DNA from: Paraphaeosphaeria minitans
Taxonomy: Eukaryota > Ascomycota > Dothideomycetes > Pleosporales > Didymosphaeriaceae
DNA: 64,000 nucleotides
Direction of reading: 5' to 3'
Assembly: GCA_015832175.1 (NCBI GenBank)
Contig: WJXW01000001.1
Location: 992,001-1,056,000 of the forward strand
In this document: in pieces, positions 31,742 to 44,160 of the stretch
Numbering within the stretch: the stretch's first letter is position 1
Layout of the letters: each line of letters opens with the position of its first letter
The notes under the pieces: generated by a model
The model's input: the letters and a program-made list of their open reading frames with translations, nothing else
Databases searched by the model: none
Told to the model about the DNA's origin: nothing
Translations under genes and position numbers: made by a program

Positions 31742-33630
31742 TTAAGGACTGGGAGGGCGCCGGTCACCTCCACTGCCTCCACCTGTATCTGTACTGTCTC
31801 CTTCTATCATCTTGCGCCAATGCTGTGGAAGGCACACACAAACCAACGGGAAGGCTTTGATCTCGCTGTCGCTTTCTATGGGAGATTGTCGACTGCCGTT
31901 GCTTACGCCCGAGTCACGTTGAAGTGCTCTACGCGCCTCCCATTTATCCGCGGTCTCGGTGAGCCTCACACCGGTCGCCCACCCATCGTCCCATATGCCG
32001 ACGACCTTGAGCATATCTCCACGCTCAAGTTCGAACTCATCGTTGGCACGAGGCTGATACGCCCAAAGAACGGCAGCTGTGTCGTTCGGGTGGATGTCGT
32101 CGTGAGAGTAGTAATCCTTGAAGAATTGAAGTTGTTCGGATTGGCCTGAAGCAACGCCTTCAGGACTGGAGAAGTTACGATCGGGGTCGGACGCCGAGTG
32201 AGGTGACGTGTGGCCACTGACCAGGCCGAGCGCAGAGTGGCTGGACAGAGACCCCTCACGCTTGGGCAAGTTTGCTCCAATGTAAGCGCGGTGCGATTCC
32301 GGGGAGTCATAGGGATCAAGTCTCTCGTGGTAGGGACCCGTGCGAGGAGAGCTGTACTCATTAGAAGAACTCGAACCCTCCAAAGCCGACATTCGAGCAA
32401 CTCTGGCACCAGGTACAATGGTAGGCGGAGGCGAATGCCCATCTCCTCCATAGGTCATCGATGGACCTACAGCCACATGGCGTGTAGGGGATGGGGTGTT
32501 CAGGATGCTGTTGTGCTGTTGCTGTTTGCGCTTCCGAGCGAAGATGCATCCAGCGATGATCAGCCCAAGAAGAGCCGCGGCTCCGACAATAGACCCAATC
32601 ACAATGCCTGCGATGGCTCCTCCGGACAGGCCTGATGCTCCAGCCGCAGCAGCGCTTGTGGATCCGGTAGGAGCGGCGGTGGACGTGGTGGTGAAAAGCG
32701 GTGGCATGGTCGTGGTGGTAGGTAACTGGACGCCTACACAGCGACTCTCCACGTTGGCATTGACACAGCATGAATCGGTTGAATTCTGGGAGCTAGACGC
32801 ACAAAATGCGCAAAGACCGGGCAGGTTCGACGAGAAGCCGCACTCGTCCGGTTCGTTCTCGACAGCCGGGGTACATTTCCCACTCAATGCTTTGGCTGCA
32901 TGCTGACAACGATCGGAGTCGCTTCGGATTTGGTCGTTCGCGTTGTTCCCAGGCGTACCACAGAAAGCCGGAGTGGAGATTATGTCTTGTTCGCTGATGG
33001 CGAATTGAGCCTGACGGATAATCAGCAACAGGGTCGTGAGATTGTATGAGGTAGCTGCTTACGCAAGAATCGGCACATAGTGTTGCGACCGAGTTGGAGT
33101 CCTCGTTGCAGTTCGAAAGCGAGGCCTGGACAATGGCGTTGCAGAGAAAAGACGTCGTGTATCGCGCATAGAGATTGGTTGTGTTCGTCAGCCTGACGTT
33201 GGAGCAGCCGAGGATCTCGACGTATCTGTGCGACCAGTCAGCACTCACCGACCTACGGAAATCGAGCCCACATACTTGTCTTGCACATATGCGGTTCCAA
33301 TGTAGTCTCGTAATCGGCTATCAAAAGACTCTACATCTGATACGAATGAGAGGAAAGGGCTGGAAGCTCGGGTTAGCGTGCCTGCGATACGAATCTTACG
33401 TGAGGTTACACGTACAAATCGCCAATGCTTGTACTGATTGAAGCCGTGCTGAAGGCAGGACATTCGGTCGAGCCTTGCAGCGAAACACATGACTGCGCGG
33501 TGGCAGCAGGCAGCGTGGCGGCGACCAGGGCGAAGGTGAGCCAGGTCCTCGAGACGCTTGGCTGTCTACTCGCGGGTCGCGGTCGCTGGACGCTGTTGCA
33601 ACGGCCGGCCGAGGGCGCGCCCTTGTCCAT
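31742..33630 (-). CDS. Membrane protein with extracellular Cys domain, one TM helix and cytoplasmic SH3 domain
   Basis: Minus-strand exons are 33630-33416, 33359-33276, 33225-33063 and 33010-31742, giving 576 aa. All junctions keep frame. The N-terminal hydrophobic segment (TWLTFALVAATLPAATAQ) ends in a signal-peptidase site. The extracellular part has many cysteines and N-glycosylation sites (SCVSLQGSTECPAF, LGCSNVRLTNTTNLYARYTT, CADSC). A Thr/Ala-rich stem precedes a transmembrane helix at about 281-311, followed by basic RKRK. The cytoplasmic part is disordered up to an SH3 domain at about 458-545 (AVLWAYQPRANDEFELERGD, WATGVRL, FPLVCVCL). The layout resembles yeast Fus1 and related fungal SH3 sensors at sites of polarised growth. 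This is analogy, not proof. A G-quadruplex-forming run lies 36 bp before the start codon. Confidence 0.88.
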
Positions 33631-36600
33631 GGCGGTCGGCACTCTAGGCAGGATGGGATGTACGTGGGCGAGGGCGAGGGCGAGGGCGAGGGCGCAATCG
33701 GCACGTCTGGTGGAGGGTTGGCGGCCAGCAGCAGACGTGCGGGTTCACGATTCCATGCGTGGCAGCGAAGCTGTTCGGGGAGCGCGTGTGGTAGACTACC
33801 GGTAGATATCTATTGACGTGGCATATGTCGGTGCAGGCTTCGGGCTTCGGGCGACAGTCAGTTGGCGGCGCAGGTCGCAGGAGAATGAGCGACTCCGGGG
33901 TAAGAAACTGCAACGCTGGCCGTGGAGGAGAGAAGGAGCATGGGCGCGCTCGCGCAAAAGAGAAGAGGCACTCGGCGAAGGAGGGAGAAAGAAGGCATGG
34001 CTCAGCCGGAGCCAGGGCTCGCGCAGCCACCGGGGACGTGATTGGCCGCTTATGCTTCTGGGAAATGAGGACGACGGCCTAAAATTATCGACGATAGACG
34101 CCTCGACGCTACAACGACTCGGAACGTTTCACACCTCTCGCTGCTTCATCGTTGCGTGCGGCTCTGATGGATCATGGCTGCTGGCGACGCATGTAGGTAG
34201 CCATCGTGGTCCTCCGACACACAAACACCGCGACGGCGATAGCGACCTCGACCTCAACCTTTGCGGCCTCTCCTCTCCTCTCCTCTACTGGCACAGGCTC
34301 GCGGAAGCGGCAGCAGTGTGTTCCGCCGGCTGCGTGAGTCGCCTAGCTGTGCTGGCCAGCGCTTGTGTGCAGCGCCGCAGGCTCGGTTGCAGCTTGTTGT
34401 TTGCTTGCTTGCAAGCCATGTTGCATCTACGACTCCAAATCCATCTCTGATGTGCAGCCGACTCCAAATTCATCTCTGGTGTGCAGCTGTGACTGTGCTC
34501 GTGCTGACCACGGCAGATGCTCTCCGTCCAACAGTGGCTGGAAGACTCCCCACGAATCCCTAGTCTCATGCGAACAACAACCCTTGCCTTGCGCAAGCTC
34601 AGCGGGACCTTGCAGGGATGCTCGAAGCTCTCGAAGCTAGGGTACGGCTTCTTTGTGCTTACTGATCTCCGTACCGACCACCTTGCGTGTCAAAGCTGCT
34701 TAAGCCCATCTGAGCATCTTGTGGATGCATCCTGCTCTTGACAACGAAGGGCACGCTTGATGCTATCGATGCTTTGACTGATCTCCACCCTGAGTTGCCT
34801 ATCGCAAAGCAACTCAACTTCAGTCGGAGTAATCTTGATCTTCGTGTACTTTGTTGTAGTTATTTCAGCCAAACTGGTATTCGCCCTCTCCATCACAGTG
34901 CATCATGCTTGGACGCAACTCTCCAAACAGGTAACACGGTTTCGATTTACCCGCATTACGTCCCTCTGCCAATTGTCATCGGTACGCACAAGCCCTACTA
35001 GAGTGCCTCTCCACACTGCGCTTCGGACCTTGCCAGTGTATCAGTGGCATCTTATCCGCTAGCGATGCCCCTCACTGCCACGCTCTGGTGGACCCCGTAT
35101 AATCTCCAACATCCTCCGTTTGAGACCACGAGGCCTGCATCGAGCGTTTGCTCGATTCGACCCGCCATGAGGCCCACAACGGTGGGCATCTCTCTAGGTA
35201 CGTGGAAACATTACGTGTGTCTCGAAACCATCTTACAGGGTGGAAATCCTATTCCAGGGCCCACTTAGCCAACTCGAGAATGCTGTCCGTCGACGTTCAC
35301 TATATCATTCGCAGAAAAAGACGGACCCAGCCCGCAGCCTCAAGGCCTTGCAGATACGGCCCGAAGTATCGATAAGCGCGGTGACATGTTGACATTACTT
35401 ACTACTCAGTCCTAAGGCAGCTCCTACACCGATTCCACGTTTCGAACTTGGTCAGACGCAGGATACGAAGCTCTCTACAAGTCGGCTTCTCCAGCTTCTG
35501 TAAAGCACAATCTCGTGGCAGGGACCCTTACTCTACCTATACTACTAAACCATCACAAGGCGACGACGAGAATTTATTGATATTACTTTTCCACGAGATT
35601 TTGACAAGCAAAGTACCTCGTATCCCGAGCCCTGCCTACTGCTCCTGAAACACCATAGACAACTGTCATCAGGCTACGGCCCCCAAGTCCAGCGAGGTAG
35701 GTAGCCCTGTACCCCGCCCCCCCCCCCCGCACGTGCAAATGTTTCGCCGAGCAACAGCGCACTGAAACCTTTTCTCGACGTCAGTCTGTGTTCAGAAGTA
35801 CCTCCACAGCAGACGACGCTGCCGTTTGCGGAAGTCCCACGAATGGCTACGGGGAGTGCGGCACCCCTCTACACATATAGACACAGTGTAGAAGATGTTG
35901 GAATTCGTACAGCGAAGTTCTGATAGTAGGAAGTGTATGATCTCTTGTCGACGCCACAGGCACGCCCACACCTGCACACCAGACCCTCAACAGCGAAAAC
36001 AGAGCTATCACACATGCCGCTTTGGTACTAGCCCGCTCACTGTGACTCTTTCACGCTCCTCCAACAATCAGGTCCGCGGACGACAGATAGCCGCCGCCGG
36101 GCGCTGCACCTGTTCGGAACGTCGACTCCCGGCCCAGAGCGCTAACATAGCCTATAACCATCGCCGCTTCTACTCAGTTTCTGATAGAGTGTCTCACGCT
36201 ACTCGTTGGTGTTTGTTTGATCATTCTCGGGATGCTATTCTCGGGCGCTATTGATGTAGATGGTACACAGGGTGCGAGAAATAGAAGCGGAAGGTGCATG
36301 TGCCGTGATCGAGCGCGGAGAGACGTTCACGTTGTGAGATTGGGTAGTGCGATCGATGTCTTGTTCTATCTGTGAAACCACTTTATCACTTCTTCCGAAG
36401 TCGCAAGCAGTGGGACGATGGTATGGGTGGTGAGTGCGGAGCAATGTTCTAAGCAATGTGATACCATAGGTACTATCAAGTAGGTATCGGTTTGTGAAGA
36501 TACTGTGCTGATCTACAGCCAGCTCCTAAAAAATACAGTGATCAAAAAGGGCAGAGTGAAGCGGTCCACGCCCGGTAGATCGTACGCACCACATACCCAG

Positions 36601-36643
36601 ATTCCAGCCAGCCACTAAGCTCTGTGCAAGGACAGGGCAAACC
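33631..36643. other. Gene-poor stretch with no supported gene
   Basis: This 3-kb interval holds a G-rich run at 33666-33692 and a poly-C tract near 35717-35730. I find short frames only, without bias, signal or domain. Confidence 0.45.
33666..33692 (+). promoter_or_regulatory. Five G-triplets with 3-nt loops (G-quadruplex motif)
   Basis: The plus strand has five GGG runs spaced by CGA, starting 36 bp upstream of the SH3-protein start codon. The G-rich strand is the template strand of that gene. The motif meets the usual pattern for a stable parallel G-quadruplex. An effect on transcription is inference. Confidence 0.6.
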
Positions 36644-37891
36644 TTAGAGCGGCCGATCGCTCTCAACGGAGTCTCCCTCTTCAGTGTCGTGCTCCTCCTT
36701 CCCATTCACCACATCGCCCTCCTTCCCCCTTACGCCCTGGTAAACAATCCACTCCCTCCCCGAGCTCGGCGGCGCGAAACTAATTCCAATCCACCCATCC
36801 ACATCCGTCCAGTAATCCGCCTTCGCCAGTCCCTTCTCCCTCTCACATATCCTTTCCACCAGCTGTCCCAGCCTGTCCTTCTCGTTCTTCGCATCTAGCC
36901 ACTTCACCCTCAAATGCATGTTGTTCCGCACTGCAGCATCCGCAAGTTTAAGGAGGTAGTCGGTTGCCTGGTCGTTTCCGTAGGGCATGATGCTGATGGC
37001 GAGGAGGCGCAGGCTGGGCAGCGAGATGCCGAATGTGGAGAGGAAGGTGCGGAGGTGTGCTACCGATAGCTGTGTCGGCTTGGGGTCATGCAGACGTGGG
37101 GTGGTGGGCGTTGTGTCTGACTGCGAAAGCTCTTCTGAAGCAGCCGAGTACTCGGCGAAGACGATGCGGATGAGTGACGCGTTGCGCAGGCCGATGCGGG
37201 CGACGAACGGCTTGGAGAAGTTGTTGGGCCGGTTGCAGATCTCACCGAAGTCGAAAATATTTTCGCCGTAGAGCACTTGCAGGCCCTCGTCGCGGCACAT
37301 CTTGCAGGTAAGGAGGATATTGATGTGCATCTGCTTTTGCTGTTTGGTTGCTTTGCGGGGGCCGCGCCAGGTAGGGAGGACGCGGTCGTCTGTGACAAGC
37401 AGCTCAAAGTATACAGCCATGCGAAGCTCAGGGGGTAGGGCTTGGAAGCGAAATAGATTGGGGTCATCATGTTGTTGCCAGCTCCTGATCTTCAACTCGT
37501 CCTGGTGGTACTGGATCATGGCGGCTGCGCGCCATTTTGAACGGTCTAGATGCGGTGATGGCTCTGGAACACGTTAGCACACAACAGTAATAGCTCAAGC
37601 GATATATACAGTATACTTACTAAGAGCGCGATCGTCATTAGTACGTGATGGTGTGCGCGGTGGAGTGCGATCAAGCATGTCAAAAGCGCGCATCTGACCA
37701 TCTGATACGGTCTGGGGATCCTTGTGCATGATTTGAGTGAGTCGAAGGTTTTTCTTCTTTGATGGCGGTGATGGGTCGGAGGTGGAGCTTTTGCTTTTGG
37801 TGAGCAGCGAGTGCAGCCTCGCCATGCGAGTCTCCTCAGGTTCATTCGCTGGATTATATGTATAATCCGGGCCAAAATTGTCGAGCCTCAT
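36644..37891 (-). CDS. F-box-like (2EXR/DUF7730-type) protein
   Basis: Minus-strand exons are 37891-37621 and 37563-36644, giving 396 aa. The intron has a GTAAGT donor and a CTAAC branch and joins LSKY-side codons correctly to KPSPHLDRSKWRAA. The N-terminus is polar (MRLDNFGPDYTYNPANEPEE) with a Ser/Pro/Lys-rich segment. The characteristic domain begins at FRFQALPPELRMAVYFELL and continues with INILLTCKMCRDEGLQVLYG and ENIFDFGEI, the pattern of fungal proteins in which an F-box-like helix is followed by a short helical-strand region. The end is acidic. The biochemical role is unknown; binding to Skp1 is not shown by sequence. It shares this architecture with the 762-aa protein at 5.4-7.9 kb but little sequence otherwise. 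Confidence 0.82.
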
Positions 37892-38796
37892 GCTTACGGT
37901 CGTGCCTCCAGTAGGGTAATATGTGACGCTTTGATCTCTACTTGAGCGAAGTTATACACCTTTTGAGATTATCGATAGCTCGCGTCTGCGAGAGATGGTA
38001 GAGCAAAGCGAAGGTGTTCAACTCCTTTAAGTGTTCACCGTATGCCAAGATGGCGACTAGGTAGGTAGGCTTCAACACGCGCCAATGGCTGCAATATTTA
38101 ATTCGATCCGAGGAGCGTTCGGGGAAAGAGAGTCCAGGTCTAGAGGCAAAGGGTGCGTGCTATCAGCTGCAACATCAATTGTTATAACTGCGCCGTTCGC
38201 ATTACGTGCTGATTTCGCGTCCAATGTAAGGTAACTTTTGACGCGTTTGCATGGTGCACGCGTCTAGCGTGTGTCGACGCGACAGCACGGGACTTGACAG
38301 CTGCCGTGAAACACAAACACAATCTCACTCAGTGTAGTTAGCGTGAGATGCTTTCACCTTACCCTGGCTGGCTTCAGGCACTATGCTGACGTATTGTGGG
38401 GAAAGGACATATCCGGTAGCCAAACCCGCAACTATCGATAGCAAGTACTCTAGCCTGCTGTGATCGGCTTCGTGCTAACCGAAGCAGAACGATGTCACAA
38501 CAGCCCACACTCGTTCAAGCCGGTATTCCCAGTTCTTATATGATGATCAATCGCATTTCCCCTCATTTTCTGCAAGTGCCGCCGCAAGTCTACCACGGTC
38601 TCACTTAGCCATGTTACTGTAGCGCTGCTATGCATGATCGGGACATTGACATCATAGGAGGAACACGCCGGACATGCGGTGTCATTGAGGATGCATCGAG
38701 CGATATATATCCTCGCGGCGACCACTGTGGTGGTATAGTTGCTGTATAATTTGTGTTGCGTGTTTTAAGGGTTCATATTTCTACGGATCCACAACC
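37892..38796. other. Divergent promoter region
   Basis: This interval of 900 bases separates the F-box-like and beta-mannosidase genes. A TATATAT near 38704 is the only element I can point to. Confidence 0.4.
38704..38710 (+). promoter_or_regulatory. TATA box of the beta-mannosidase gene
   Basis: TATATAT lies about 90 bp upstream of the start codon at 38797. Confidence 0.4.
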
Positions 38797-41787
38797 ATGC
38801 GACCTAGGAGTACTCAGGCCGTGCTGGCAGCAGCCTCCATGGTCTCGGTGGCAGTCGGCCAACAAGTGCTAAATCTAAGCACTATCGACTGGACACTTAC
38901 CAGTCCTAACTTTTCGTACATTTCAGTACCTGGAATGGTACCATCACAAGTACATCTGGACCTACGGGAGGCGCAGGTAAGTGAGCATAGTTTCGAGAAC
39001 TTCGGACTAGGCTGAATTAGTCAGGTCATTGGTGATCCGCTGTACGCTTTGAATGAATTCAATCTACGGTGGATAGCGTATTCAAACTGGACTTACACGT
39101 CAGCGCCTTTAGATCTGTAAGTGCATTATAGAGCTATGCGGCAGTCCCGGGAGCTCACGCACCGTACAGGCACAAGAACGCAAGCTCTACCTGGCTTGTT
39201 TTCAACGGCCTCGACACGTTCACTAGCATCGACTTTTGTGGCGAACATGTTGCAGCAACCAACAATCAGTTCAGGCAATACTACTTTGACGTCTCAGCTT
39301 TGTTACAATCCTGCGACAGCCCGATTCTGAGCATCAACTTCGGAAGTGCTCCGATCATTGCCAATGCAACACGAGCAATCCCAGGCCAGGAGAGTATGTT
39401 GATTAAGACACCGGATGACCATGGCTGACGTTGAAGCTAGCCTGGCCATTCGGCGTACAACAACTTTACGAGTTCCCAAACAGAGAATACATCCGCAAGG
39501 AGCAGAGTGACTTTGGGTGGGATTGGGGTCCTGCATTTGCCCCTGCCGGCATATGGCTGCCAGCTTATGTAGTCCAGCTACCGCAACAGAATGTTTATGT
39601 GCGCAATACGCTTGTAGACATCTATCGTGAAGGGCAGCACAACTTCTATGCCCCAGATCAAACCAAGGATTGGGTTCTGAATGCGAGTGTCGACTACCTC
39701 GGATCATTACCTTACAGAGCCAACATACAGTATACCATATCAGGCCCGAGTGGAGATTTGCTGAACGGATTTCTTTCCAACGTCACGTCCGAGGCTGGAA
39801 GACTTACAGGTAGCACATCAGTGCCAGATGGTGCGGTAGAGCTATGGTGGCCAGTAGGCATGGGCCAACAGCAGCTATACAATCTGACCTTGAATGTTGT
39901 GGATAGCAGCAACACGACAGTGGTAACTGTAACTAAGCGAATTGGGTTCCGCACGATCTTCAACAATCAGACGCCGATTTCTCAGGAGCAAATGGATCTC
40001 GGAGTCGCTCCTGGCGGCAACTGGCATTTTGAGATTAATGGTACGCAGCCCCCGGAAGGGCCAATTCGAATGGAACATCCATACTAATTGGTGGATCAGG
40101 AAACGAATTCTACGCGAAAGGTTCAAACTTCATTCCACCAGACGTGTTTTGGCCTAACGTCACGGAACCTCGGTTGCGTCAATTGTTCGACAGTGTGATT
40201 GATGGTAACCAGAACATGCTGCGTGTCTGGTCATCCGGAGCGTATTCGCCCGATTTCATGTACGACCTTGCGGACGAGATGGGCATCCTGTTATGGAGTG
40301 AGTTCGAGTTCGGCTGTGCGTTATACCCAGTCAACGAAGAGTTCTTAGAAAATGTGGCACACGAAGTGGAGTATCAAGTCCGCAGGGTAAATCACCACCC
40401 CTCCCTTGCCTACTGGGCCGGGGGTAACGAGCTTGAAAACCTGGAGCTTCCGACAGTCAACACGACGGCGCCTGATGAGTATCCACGGTACCTGGCGGAG
40501 TACGAGACGCTCTTCCTTGACACCATTGTGCCAATCGTCCTGGGCAACACGAAAAGTATTTCTTACTCACCGTCGAGCACGACAAATGGCTGGCAGAGTC
40601 TCGACTTTTCTAAATCCCAGCCGATCGCACAACGTTATGGGAACCTCACCGAGGGCTCCATTTATGGCGACACAGATTTCTACAATTACAACTTCACCCA
40701 ACTGGGAAACTTCTCAAGATATCCGGTCGGCCGCTTCGCGAACGAATTCGGCTACCACAGCATGCCTTCTCTACAAAGCTGGCAACAAGCCGTCGCACCT
40801 GAAGACCTCTCTTTCAACTCGTCCGTCGTCATGTTGCGCGACCATCACCCACCGGCAGGAGGCGTAAACACGTCCAACTTCTACAACGCGTCCTTCGGCC
40901 AAGGACAGATGACCATGGCCGTTGAAGAGTGGTACCCGATCCCAAACAAGACTGATTCCCTTGCCAATTTCTCTGCATGGTGCCATTCCACGCAACTTTT
41001 CCAAGCCGAATTCTACAAGTTCCAAATCGAGTTCTACCGCAGGGGAAGCGCGCTTCCAGAGCGCCAGCTAGGCTCGCTGTACTGGCAGCTTGAGGACCAG
41101 TGGCAAGCCCCTACATGGGCGGGCATCGAATACGATGGCAGGTGGAAGGTGCTACACTATGTTGCAAAGGACATCTACAGACCCGTCATAATTTCCGCCC
41201 ATCGCAACGTGACCAACAACGACTTGGAAATCTGGGCCATCTCAGACCTGTGGTCGTCTGTCTCAGCGTCGGTCAATTTGGCGTGGTACGATTGGTCTGG
41301 AAACAAGCTCAACATCAGCATGGATGCCGCAACCAACGTGTCCATCGGTGCGATCAACGGCACGAAGATTCTCTCGTCGAACGTCGATACCATGCTTCAA
41401 GGCCGGAATGCTGCGGATGCAATTCTCCGGATGGATGTATCAGCGCAAGGCTCGCTGCCGAACTCGAACACGACGCAAACGTTCACGCACACGAATTGGT
41501 TCCATCCCGCGCCGCTGTCCAGCTCAAACCTTACAGATCCTAAGCTCGAGCTGAGCAAAAATAACGACACTTTTACTGTCAAGGCGAAGAGTGGAGTTGC
41601 GGCGTTTGTGTGGTTGGACTACCCTGGTGGTGCGGTGCTCAACTTCGAGGACAATGGGTTCTGGCTCGCCAAGGGAGAAGAGAAAGGAGTGGGGTACAAG
41701 GTGAAGAGTGATACTACGGGAGGAAAGTGGAAGGATGCGGTGACTGTGAGGAGTCTGTGGAATAATACGCTGTCTGAAGGATACTAG
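38797..41787 (+). CDS. mndA: Secreted beta-mannosidase A, glycoside hydrolase family 2
   Basis: Exons are 38797-38976, 39025-39116, 39170-39393, 39441-40040 and 40100-41787, giving 927 aa, close to Aspergillus MndA. A signal peptide ([21 protein letters not shown]) precedes the sugar-binding domain ([17 protein letters not shown]). Then come the [20 protein letters not shown] and [16 protein letters not shown] elements typical of GH2 mannosidases. The acid/base Glu is in [14 protein letters not shown] (about residue 476), and the nucleophile Glu is in [11 protein letters not shown] (about 581). An [20 protein letters not shown] motif follows. Many N-x-S/T sites fit a heavily glycosylated secreted enzyme. 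The reaction is hydrolysis of terminal beta-mannose from mannan oligosaccharides during plant cell-wall breakdown. For intron 3 the acceptor CTAG at 39440 was chosen because it restores ETWPFG. The gene is intact. Confidence 0.95.
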
Positions 41788-42123
41788 GGCGTGTGCGAAT
41801 GTCCACCCCATGCCTGGAGCTAGCGTGATGAAGTGGACGGGCCGTATCAATTAACAAGTACCTGAAAAGTATACGTACATGTCAATATCATCTGAAAAAC
41901 ATTGATTGGACAAATGCTTGGGAGCATAGAACACCTGGGTCGTAAGCCTGTAGACTGTCGGAAGGAGGATTGGGTCATTATCTCGCAGGTATGCATCTCC
42001 AAACACCGAAAGTAAACCTGCCGGTCGGTGAAAGATGAGTCGACGACGTGAAAGCTGTTCTTGCTGATATGCCCATCCTCGTGTCGACCATTTTGCATTG
42101 ACTGATGACTTAGGTACGATAGT

Positions 42124-42140
42124 CTAGGTAGACTACCTAG
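42124..42140. repeat. Perfect inverted repeat CTAGGTAG-A-CTACCTAG
   Basis: Two 8-nt arms are separated by one base. The ACCTA motif recurs in several other gaps of this window. Confidence 0.7.
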
Positions 42141-42470
42141 CTAGGGGATCGGAAGAAGCAACGTCGCACCCTCCACCACCCATCGGGACCCGCGGCCGAC
42201 TCCACCTCGGTCCAGCGTCGGGTAATACCTACCCACTGTGGAGGTAGACTTGGTACCTACGAGGAGACGCATATTGTACGCGGTTCCAAAACGCTCTCCG
42301 CTGAGCTCAGCACGCGGAGCTGCCGTGCCACCACACCGCCTGCCATGTGCGGCTAGAACCGTCGTGGCTCCGCCCCAAGGTAGGTAACCTGCAGTCCACC
42401 CTTGGTGCGACTATTTTGCGCGACAAGCACCCGCTAAATAAAGAATTGCGGTGCTCTCTGTGCGTCTGCA

Positions 42471-42496
42471 CGGCACGGCACGGCACGGCACGGCAC
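42471..42496. repeat. Pentanucleotide CGGCA tandem repeat
   Basis: About five perfect units are followed by diverged CAGCA copies. It is non-coding. Confidence 0.8.
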
Positions 42497-44000
42497 AGCA
42501 CAGCTCAGGCCATCCCGTAGCCGTCTTCCCTGTTTGCGTTTTCGAATACACACTGCATCTGCCTTGATTGTTTGATTGAAAGATGCTGCGTGTGTTCCTT
42601 GCCGAGGAGGACCTGTTCAGCCGCCGGCGTCTGGCTTGACAGCGGAGATGATGGTCCCGTGCGGCACGTGGTGAGGTGACAGCCCGGGCCCCGCTCTCTC
42701 TCCTCTACGGGCGACCTTCACTGCCTTTCCGGACATGACGGAGAGGGATCTGCTACGGATGTGGAGCGAGATATGCGCGTCTTGTGTCAGCCATAACGCC
42801 TGTTACACGCATCTCTCATACCGTACGTCGTTGATACACTTAGCCCTCTGATGCTGGGCTTGACGGCCACATTCGTCGAGATGCGACCCACGGCGTTTCG
42901 TCACTGAGGCAGATGACCTTTTTTGATGTAGGGATTCCAACCGCGCAATGCACGAAAGCTCCCCACGTCACATCGTCACCGTTCGACGTCGGTCTACCCA
43001 ACAAATTGGCAAGTCGTCAAGCCCATGGCCGCGAGCGTGGAGCAAAGCCGGGCGCTTACGGCGTCCTCGGTCGTCGCGGAAGGCAAGAAGAGGCGAGACG
43101 ATGCCCTGCATGGCCTGCTGACCGATTCTGCAGCCTGTGGAGCTCGGCCCGCATTAGCTGGCATTCCTCCGCTGTCAAGATCTATCCGTCGGCACCGAGG
43201 AATGGAAGCATGTGTCGATAGACTACCTGTCGTGTTAGGTGGTTGGGAATGCGGAGAGCAGGACCCGCACGTAACCCTCCAACAGCGTTCCCAACCCAGG
43301 TCTGAGCATCACGACGGCGCGAGGGAACAAGCAAGAATCCAGCGTCTGCGGGGTAAAAGTGGGTATCTGCGATTGGCTTTTCGTAGTCATGGTTCGGTCT
43401 TTTGCAGCGCAGGAGCCGGCATGCGAGCGCACGGATGAACGCTGAGCAACAAAGTTTCGAAACACTGGCCATCGGCCCGTCTGGGTTGGCTTGTCCGTGC
43501 ATGAACGCTCCAACTCCAGATGCGAACCGCCCGCATGGTCGCGTGGGTTAGCGTCATCCCTGCGAACACACTCCGTGGGGACAAGTGTTGGAGTGTGACA
43601 TTCTCAAGCATATGAAGGAGACCACTTTCCTTTTCGCTCTTCGGTGGCGCTGGGTCTGGCAAAGGACCGTTGCACGGGATGGACCCAACATCGCGCCCCT
43701 TCCGGACGGCAAGTCGCACAATCATGCTGGGACAGCATTTCTCGCTCGCGAGTTTCAATCGCGGAAATGGATCTGGAATCGTACATGCCAATCGCCTGTG
43801 CCATGGCCATGCGGTTGGGGGGAGAGGCGTAGTAAATGAGATCAGCCGGGCACCCCCAATCTATTCCTTCACCACCAACGGAGTCGTGCACCCTGCCAGC
43901 TGGTCCGTGTTTACGCCCGCTGTGTGACCGCCATGCCGTTCGTCCGTCCCAGCCTTCCGCTTTTTGCGGCTTGGGAGCCATCTCGGGAAGCAGGAACAGA

Positions 44001-44040
44001 TTCACATGGATTCACATGGATTCACATAGATTCACATGCA
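44001..44040. repeat. 10-nt tandem repeat, four copies
   Basis: The unit TTCACATGGA occurs four times, the last two with single changes. It is non-coding. Confidence 0.85.
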
Positions 44041-44088
44041 GCTTCCCAAACACCTAATCGCGCCCGATTCTATCGCATTATCTGAGGC

Positions 44089-44160
44089 CATGGATGGATG
44101 CATGGATGGATGCATGGATGGATGCATGGATGGATGCATGGATGGATGCATGGATGGATG
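44089..44160. repeat. 12-nt tandem repeat, six perfect copies
   Basis: Six identical CATGGATGGATG units run head to tail, creating an overlapping ATGCAT palindrome at each junction. The lack of divergence suggests recent slippage. Confidence 0.9.

Noticed and set aside
36689..37271. Plus-strand open frames antisense to the F-box-like gene
   Set aside because: They are shadows of a gene with clear domain content on the minus strand.
43025..44005. Open frames on both strands between the beta-mannosidase and the disordered protein gene
   Set aside because: No start context, domain, splice pattern or consistent third-base preference was found on either strand.
44089..44160. Possible Met-Asp-Gly or Met-His-Gly-Trp repeat protein
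   Set aside because: The repeat is open in several frames and lacks a gene around it. It is a minisatellite.
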